Origin: an uncultured Verrucomicrobiota bacterium
GTDB lineage: Bacteria; Verrucomicrobiota; Kiritimatiellia; CAIVKH01
Reading direction: 5' to 3'
DNA: 64,000 bases
Assembly (NCBI GenBank): GCA_937872895.1
Contig: CALMUP010000021.1
Location: 1-64,000 of the forward strand
Within the stretch, counting starts at the first letter, position 1. Each line of letters starts with the position of its first letter. Positions 59,363 through 64,000 of the stretch are shown in pieces. The notes beneath the pieces are model-generated. The model was given only the letters and a program-made list of their open reading frames with translations. It did not search any database and was not told where the DNA came from. Made by a program: the position numbers and the translations under genes.

Positions 59363-60643
59363 ATGGGTGTTGTCACTGCCAGAATCGGAATCGCCGCCGC
59401 GCTGTGGTGTGCGGGTGTTGCCAGCCTATCGGCCGCCTCCTGGCCCCCCGATCTTGAACGCTACGACTGGCGCAGCACGATCAATGGTTCATTCAAGACC
59501 GGCATGGTTTACCGCGCCCGCCTCACCCCGGAGATCTTCGACGGCTTCCGTTCATTTCCCCTGGATCTGCGCGTGATCGACCGCCGCGGTGTCGAGTGGC
59601 CGAGTGTGGTCTGGTCACGCACGGACCGCAGCAGCATCACCCCGCTTCGCCATGCCGACATTACGCCGGCGGATCAGCCGACCGTCACCGATTTCACTGT
59701 CCGTGTTTTCCAGTTGCAGCCGGACCGCGACGGGACAATCCCGCTGCACAACCGGGTGATCGTGAACACCGGCGCCCGCGAGCAGGCCCGCCGCGTCGAG
59801 GTCTGGGGCGGCCCTTCGCGCGAGAAGCTGGTCCTGCTCGGTGCCGGATTCGTGGTCGAGCAGAAAACCCCCGCGCCGGTGCGCAACCGCAGCGTGGACT
59901 ATCCCGACGCCCGCTGGCCGGTCATTGCCGTGCGCGTCTATGCCGATCCGCGTGCCACCGATCAGGCGCTCGAATGGCGCAGCACGGAAATCGCCCGGGT
60001 GGATCGCGACGATTCCGATCACGAGATCATCCCCCTCAAGCGGATGGAAGCGCCTGCTGACGAACCACCCGCCGAGGGCGTGACCGTGTTCCACCTCGAT
60101 GCCGGCGCGCGCAACCGTCCGCTGGTCGCCATGACCTTCGCCTCCGATGCCACCGACTTCGCGTTACCGGTCCGTTTGTTCGGCCGCAACGAGGCGACCA
60201 ACAAGTGGCGCTGGATCGCCGACAGCGGCATCCATCACCTCGAAGGCCACGAACAGAACCGCATCCCGCTCGCCAAGGCCGATTTCCGCTACCTCAAGCT
60301 CGAACTCTACCACTACGGCCAATCCGTGCCAAAGCTCAAGCACCTCGCCGCCTCGGCCATACCGCACTTCGTGATCTTCGAGGCCAGAAGCGACGACAAG
60401 CCGTACCTGTTCTTCGGCGCAGCCCAGTACGATCTCGACATGGCCAACCCGCTCCGTCGCGTTGATGCCTCGCTCTTTGCCCGGGAGCAGGAAGCCGAAT
60501 TGTCCAAGCGCCACACCAATCCGATGCGGGTCGCCGGGTCGCTGTCCGACTACCGCAACACCCTCATCCGTTTCGGCCTCGGCATCGTCGCCCTGCTCGT
60601 TGCCCTGGTCGGCATCCGCCTGATCCGCCGCCGGTATTTGTAG
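59363..60643 (+). CDS. DUF3999-like exported membrane-anchored protein
   Basis: The 426-residue protein has a signal peptide (cleavage near SAA, residue 25), a beta-sandwich-rich exported part and one C-terminal helix (about 402-420) before a short basic tail. The opening YRARLTPEIFDGF followed by DLRVIDRRGVEWP resembles DUF3999 proteins, whose role is unknown. It follows the GT9 gene by 10 nt, so an envelope function is plausible. The family link is by eye only. Confidence 0.6.
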   Translation: MGVVTARIGIAAALWCAGVASLSAASWPPDLERYDWRSTINGSFKTGMVYRARLTPEIFDGFRSFPLDLRVIDRRGVEWPSVVWSRTDRSSITPLRHADITPADQPTVTDFTVRVFQLQPDRDGTIPLHNRVIVNTGAREQARRVEVWGGPSREKLVLLGAGFVVEQKTPAPVRNRSVDYPDARWPVIAVRVYADPRATDQALEWRSTEIARVDRDDSDHEIIPLKRMEAPADEPPAEGVTVFHLDAGARNRPLVAMTFASDATDFALPVRLFGRNEATNKWRWIADSGIHHLEGHEQNRIPLAKADFRYLKLELYHYGQSVPKLKHLAASAIPHFVIFEARSDDKPYLFFGAAQYDLDMANPLRRVDASLFAREQEAELSKRHTNPMRVAGSLSDYRNTLIRFGLGIVALLVALVGIRLIRRRYL

Positions 60644-60659
60644 TGCGGATTGATCCATT

Positions 60660-60702
60660 GCGGCTCGCCGGCCTGCCCTGGCCAGGCAGGCCGCCGAGCC
60701 GC
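60660..60702. terminator. Strong hairpin between convergent genes
   Basis: An 18-bp stem with one mismatch (GCGGCTCGCCGGCCTGCC and its complement) encloses a 7-nt loop between the stops at 60643 and 60714. There is no T-run, so it may act as a rho-assisted bidirectional terminator or an mRNA 3'-end protector. Confidence 0.55.
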
Positions 60703-60713
60703 AGGGGCCATCG

Positions 60714-61928
60714 TCACGAAGCCGGATTCGCACGGCGCAACCGCCGGTCGCGTTTCGTGCCGTCGTAGAGATCGAACACCAGCAGGCGGCATTCGATCGG
60801 GCCGTTGAAGAGCGGCAGCTTGACGCGCGGCTTGAGGCCGATCGGCTTGACCATCTCGGCATTCCCGGTGAAGACCACGCCGGTGTAGCCCTGCGCCTTC
60901 TGCTTCATGAAGTCGCCGATCGCCTGGTAGTGCTCGGCCAGCGCCTTGTCCTGCCCGAGCCGTTCGCCGTACTCGGGATTGAACACGAGCAGGCCGGGGG
61001 GCGGGGGCAGGGGGGTGGCACGGAAGTCGCAGGTCGAGAACTGGATCCACGCCGAGAGCCCCGCGCGTTCGGCGTTCGCGCGCGCGGCCTGGATCGCCCG
61101 CGGATCGAGGTCGTTGGCGATGATGCGCGGACGCGGCGGCTTGACCACGCGGTCACGCGCGGCCGGATCGCGGATGCTTCGCCAGAACGCGGCCTCGTAG
61201 CCGTTGAGGTGCATGAAACCGAAATTCCCGCGCAGGAAACCGGCAGGCGTGTGCGAGGCGATCATCGCCGCCTCGATGGCCACCGTGCCGCTGCCGCACA
61301 TCGGGTTCACCAGCGGCGTCTCGGGATCCCATCCCGAACCGAGCAGGCAGGCCGCGGCCAGGGTCTCGCGCATCGGGGCCTGGTGCGGTTGGATCCGGTA
61401 GCCGCGGTGCGAGAGCGGCTCGCCCGAGGTGTCGAGGTAGGCGGTGAACGACCGGCTTTCCCAGTGCAGGTGCACCACGGTGCGGTCGCGCGCCGGTCCC
61501 GAATCCGGCCGCCGCCCCCGCACCTCGTTCATCCGGTCCATGATCGCATCCTTGGTGCGCAGCGCCACGAACCGCGGATCATCGCCCGAGGCGGTCTGCC
61601 CCGACGCGGTCACGCAGACGTAGCCCGATTCCGGGATCCACGTCTCCCACGGCCACGCGGCCAGCTTCTTGTGCAGCTCGCTCGGATGGTTCGCCGTGCC
61701 GTCGCCGAGTTTCCACAAGACCCGGTGCGCGGTGCGCAGGAACAGGTTCAGCCGCATCGCCTCGGCCATGTTGATGGTCACGGAGACGCCGGTCTCGGTC
61801 GCCCCGCCGATCTCCACCCCCAGCGCGGCCAGTTCGTCGGTCAGCATCGGCACCATGCCCTTGGCGGTGGTGATGATCACCAGCGAGCGGTGGTCGTGGT
61901 GCCAGATAGGTCGGGTCGTCGGGGTCAT
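60714..61928 (-). CDS. THUMP-domain rRNA/tRNA N2-guanine methyltransferase (RlmL N-terminal-like)
   Basis: The 404-residue protein has an N-terminal ferredoxin-like/THUMP region (1-165) followed by the UPF0020 methyltransferase domain: RGYRIQPHQAPMRETLAAA, the SAM motif VNPMCGSGTVAIEAA, IIANDLDPRAI and FNPEYGERLG. It most resembles the m2G2445 methyltransferase part of RlmL. The catalytic motif IV is normally NPPYGERL, and Glu replaces the second Pro here. ATG at 61928 begins MTPTTRP. Confidence 0.85.
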   Translation of the reverse strand: MTPTTRPIWHHDHRSLVIITTAKGMVPMLTDELAALGVEIGGATETGVSVTINMAEAMRLNLFLRTAHRVLWKLGDGTANHPSELHKKLAAWPWETWIPESGYVCVTASGQTASGDDPRFVALRTKDAIMDRMNEVRGRRPDSGPARDRTVVHLHWESRSFTAYLDTSGEPLSHRGYRIQPHQAPMRETLAAACLLGSGWDPETPLVNPMCGSGTVAIEAAMIASHTPAGFLRGNFGFMHLNGYEAAFWRSIRDPAARDRVVKPPRPRIIANDLDPRAIQAARANAERAGLSAWIQFSTCDFRATPLPPPPGLLVFNPEYGERLGQDKALAEHYQAIGDFMKQKAQGYTGVVFTGNAEMVKPIGLKPRVKLPLFNGPIECRLLVFDLYDGTKRDRRLRRANPAS

Positions 61929-61944
61929 GCGTGGGTTCTCCGGA

Positions 61945-61996
61945 AATGGTCCAATGGTTGGACGGTAGCACGGAACGGTTGTCCAATCATCGGAAA
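61945..61996. repeat. GTCCAAT/ATTGGAC-type repeat
   Basis: GGTCCAATGGTTGGAC lies near 61949 and TTGTCCAATCATCGGAAAA near 61979, between two divergent genes. It resembles the repeat units in the pseudopilin leader at 43405-43455. Confidence 0.5.
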
Positions 61997-62042
61997 AATC
62001 CGGGCATTGCCAGAAACCATCCGGCTGGGCTATGAAACGGCC

Positions 62043-62522
62043 ATGAACAAGAAGGAACTGGTCGAGGCGATCGTGGCGGAATTGCGCGGCAAGGTGGAAC
62101 GGCACCTGACCGCGGCGCGTGCCGCCCACGCGGAAGCCACCCACGAGGAGAGCAAGGCCGAGGACAAGTACGACACCCGCGGCCTGGAAGCCTCCTACCT
62201 CGCCGCCGGCCAGGCCCGCCAGACCGCGGAGGCCGCGGCCGCGCTGACCGATTTCGCCGCGCTGTTCCTGAAAAAGTTTCCCGGGGGCGAGCCGATCGAC
62301 GTGTCCGCGCTGGTCGAACTCGAGACCCGCAAGCAGCGCCTGTACTACTTCATCGGCCCCTCGGCCGGCGGCCTCGAGGTCGAACACGACGGCCACACCG
62401 TCATCGTCCTTACCCCCCAGGCCCCGCTCGGCCAGCAACTGGTCGGAAAGAAGGCGGGCGACCGATTCAAGTTCAAGGTTGGCCCGTTCACCGATGACTA
62501 CCGGATCGTGTCGGTCGTTTAG
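62043..62522 (+). CDS. GreA/GreB-like transcription elongation factor
   Basis: The 159-residue protein has an N-terminal helical hairpin (1-75, with EDKYDTRGLEASYLA). The C-terminal FKBP-like GreA_GreB domain includes TVIVLTPQAPLGQQLVGKK and GDRFKFKVG. Gre factors enter the RNA polymerase secondary channel and promote transcript cleavage. In this subfamily the hairpin tip differs from GreA, so its action on polymerase is not certain. ATG at 62043. Confidence 0.75.
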   Translation: MNKKELVEAIVAELRGKVERHLTAARAAHAEATHEESKAEDKYDTRGLEASYLAAGQARQTAEAAAALTDFAALFLKKFPGGEPIDVSALVELETRKQRLYYFIGPSAGGLEVEHDGHTVIVLTPQAPLGQQLVGKKAGDRFKFKVGPFTDDYRIVSVV

Positions 62523-62524
62523 TG

Positions 62525-62599
62525 CTTCTTGATCGTACTCGTACTCGTAATCCTAATCGGGGAGAGATTACGATTAGGATTACGATTACGAACAAGAAG
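62525..62599. repeat. Long hairpin of TCGTAATC/GATTACGA units
   Basis: CTTCTTG at 62525-62531 pairs with CAAGAAG at 62593-62599. The arms between them are built of TCGTACTCG/TCGTAATCC units and their inverse, around a loop GGGGAGA. Related to 29701-29763. Placed right after the GreA-like stop, it could also end transcription. Confidence 0.75.
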
Positions 62600-62688
62600 G
62601 GTTGATGGGAAAGACCATCGAATCTTGGATTCGACACCCGTCCCGCGGTTTGTTATACGCCACGCCTTGTTTTACCGGAGATTCCAGC

Positions 62689-63909
62689 ATGAAGATCAAA
62701 GCCTTTGAAGCCATCCGCCCGCCCGCCGCCCTCGCCCGCGAGGTCGCCAGCCTGCCCTACGACGTCGGCGACCTCGAGGACGCCCGCGCCCTCGCCGACG
62801 CCAACCCGCGCAGCTTCCTCCACGTCGAGCGCCCCGAGGTCGATCTGCCCGACGCCTTCGACCAGACCTCCGGCATCGACCACCAGACCGCCGCGAAGAA
62901 CCTCGAGTTGTTCCTGCGCGAAGGCTGGCTGGTCCGCGAGACCGCCCCGGCCCTCTATATCTACCGCATCACCCTCGGCCAGCACGCCCAGACCGGCATC
63001 GTCGCCTGCTGCCACATCGAGGACTACGAGAACAACATTATCCGCAAGCACGAGAAGACCAAGAAGCCGGTCGAGGACCAGCGCACCCTGCACGTCCAGG
63101 TCACCGGCGCCCACACCGGCCCGATCTTCCTGCTGTTCCGCGATGACGCGAAGATCGCCGCGATGCTCGACGCCGCGGTGCGCGGCGCCCCGCTGCTCGA
63201 CTTCACCGCGATCGACGGCATCCGCCACGAGGTCTGGAAACTCGACGCCCCCGAGGCCTTCGTGAAGGCCTTCGCCGCGGTGCCGCTCGCCTACGTCGCC
63301 GACGGCCACCACCGCACCGCCGCCGCCACCCGCGCCGGCATCGAGCGCCGCGCCGCGAACCCGGCCCACCGCGGCGACGAGGAGTACAACTGGTTTCCCG
63401 CCGTGCTGTTCCCGGCCAGCCACCTCAAGGTGCTCGCCTACAACCGCACCCTCAAGGACCTCAACGGCCTCACCCCCGCCGCGTTCCTCGACCGGGTGAA
63501 GTCCATCTTCACCGTCACCGAAAACGCCCCGAGCTCGCCGAAGCGGCAGGGCGAAATCTCGATGTACCTCGGCGGGAGCTGGTATTCGCTGACCTGGACC
63601 CCCGACCCGAAAGCCGATCCGGTCTCCGCCCTCGATGTCAGCGTGCTGCAGGCGCGCCTGCTCGGTCCGGTGCTCGGCATCGACGACCCGCGCACGAACA
63701 GCCGCATCGAGTACGCGGGCGGCTTCGACAGCGTCGAGCGCATCCGGAAGAAGGTCGATACCGGCCGCGCCGCCGTGGCGTTTTCGGTTTATCCGACCAC
63801 GGTGGACGAGCTGATGGCCATCGCCGACGCCGACCAGATCATGCCGCCCAAGAGCACCTGGTTCGAGCCGAAGCTGCGCTCCGGCCTGTTCGTCCACGCG
63901 CTGGATTAG
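62689..63909 (+). CDS. DUF1015 family protein (ParB/Srx-like)
   Basis: The 406-residue protein of the DUF1015 family starts KIKAFEAIRPPAAL and shows SLPYDVGDLEDAR, NPRSFLHVERPE, YIYRITLG, IIRKHEKTKKPVEDQR and the conserved motif VADGHHRTAAATRAG. The latter resembles the GxHR motif of ParB-like nucleotide-binding domains. The function is unproven; genes of this family often lie near serine synthesis genes. ATG at 62689 follows CGGAGATTCC. Confidence 0.93.
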   Translation: MKIKAFEAIRPPAALAREVASLPYDVGDLEDARALADANPRSFLHVERPEVDLPDAFDQTSGIDHQTAAKNLELFLREGWLVRETAPALYIYRITLGQHAQTGIVACCHIEDYENNIIRKHEKTKKPVEDQRTLHVQVTGAHTGPIFLLFRDDAKIAAMLDAAVRGAPLLDFTAIDGIRHEVWKLDAPEAFVKAFAAVPLAYVADGHHRTAAATRAGIERRAANPAHRGDEEYNWFPAVLFPASHLKVLAYNRTLKDLNGLTPAAFLDRVKSIFTVTENAPSSPKRQGEISMYLGGSWYSLTWTPDPKADPVSALDVSVLQARLLGPVLGIDDPRTNSRIEYAGGFDSVERIRKKVDTGRAAVAFSVYPTTVDELMAIADADQIMPPKSTWFEPKLRSGLFVHALD

Positions 63910-63945
63910 AGGATTTCAAGAAGTAGCAGCGTCGGGATGTTTTCT

Positions 63946-63964
63946 AGCCGGCATAAAGCCGGCT
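63946..63964. repeat. Small hairpin after the DUF1015 gene
   Basis: AGCCGGC and GCCGGCT flank the loop ATAAA. There is no following T-run. Nothing else is evident from 63910 to the window end. Confidence 0.5.
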
Positions 63965-64000
63965 CCTGGTGTTTGGCTCATTTAACGTGCATTGGCGCTA

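Overview
The DNA is GC-rich (about 65%) and densely coded. It most likely comes from a member of the Planctomycetes-Verrucomicrobia-Chlamydiae group, and Kiritimatiellota or Verrucomicrobiota fits best. The reasons are a giant secreted protein with thrombospondin type 3 calcium repeats and a C-terminal module common in that group, an H-X9-DG type pseudopilin, a DUF1015 protein, a small PUR-family nucleic-acid-binding protein, and many short inverted or tandem repeats between genes. This placement is an inference from gene content, not a phylogeny.

Layout. 1-520: remnant of a GIY-YIG gene beside possible insertion-sequence end repeats, then tRNA-Arg(CCT). 605-6594: phosphofructokinase, a Whirly-like ssDNA-binding protein, a GxxExxY gene enclosed by 38-bp inverted repeats, ssb, a sigma-like gene pair, a HAD phosphatase and upp. 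6793-15651: a 2952-residue secreted amylase with a GH13-like and a GH57-like catalytic module. 15699-29636: a surface polysaccharide cluster (MFS transporter, sugar-phosphate transferase, GT-C and GT2 glycosyltransferases, methyltransferase, amidotransferase fusion, flippase, FGE-like protein, AlgX-like and AlgI-like O-acetylation pair). 30085-38908: secreted starch-binding protein, P1B-4 metal ATPase, Ala-rich lipoprotein, HNH protein, parvulin, sugar ABC ATPase and a degenerate tandem GGDEF protein. 38905-41210: pdxJ and the NAD(P)HX repair enzyme. 41340-44250: a cobalamin riboswitch followed by a secreted beta-propeller protein and a pseudopilin. 44398-46654: PUR-like protein, ECF sigma factor with a probable anti-sigma factor, and a histidine phosphatase. 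46698-55294 (minus strand): purD, an S41-like protein, one reading frame joining LMW protein-tyrosine phosphatase, RpiB and GlyA, and two genes with three QueC-like PP-loop domains. 55422-63909: AbrB/Doc toxin-antitoxin pair, pyrB, argF, a GT9 glycosyltransferase, a DUF3999-like protein, an RlmL-like methyltransferase, a GreA-like protein and a DUF1015 protein.

How the genes may work together. The amylase and the starch-binding protein suggest extracellular alpha-glucan use, and a MalK/MsmK-type ATPase lies nearby. The polysaccharide cluster looks able to build, modify and flip a surface glycan carrying amidino and O-acetyl groups. The purD operon gathers steps that feed purine synthesis: ribose 5-phosphate from RpiB, glycine and one-carbon units from GlyA, and their use by PurD.

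Most unusual points: the three-enzyme PTP-RpiB-GlyA reading frame, the triple PP-loop module behind it, the B12 riboswitch in front of a secreted propeller/pseudopilin pair, and the GxxExxY gene framed by long inverted repeats between two ssDNA-binding protein genes. No CRISPR array, rRNA gene or complete transposase gene was seen.
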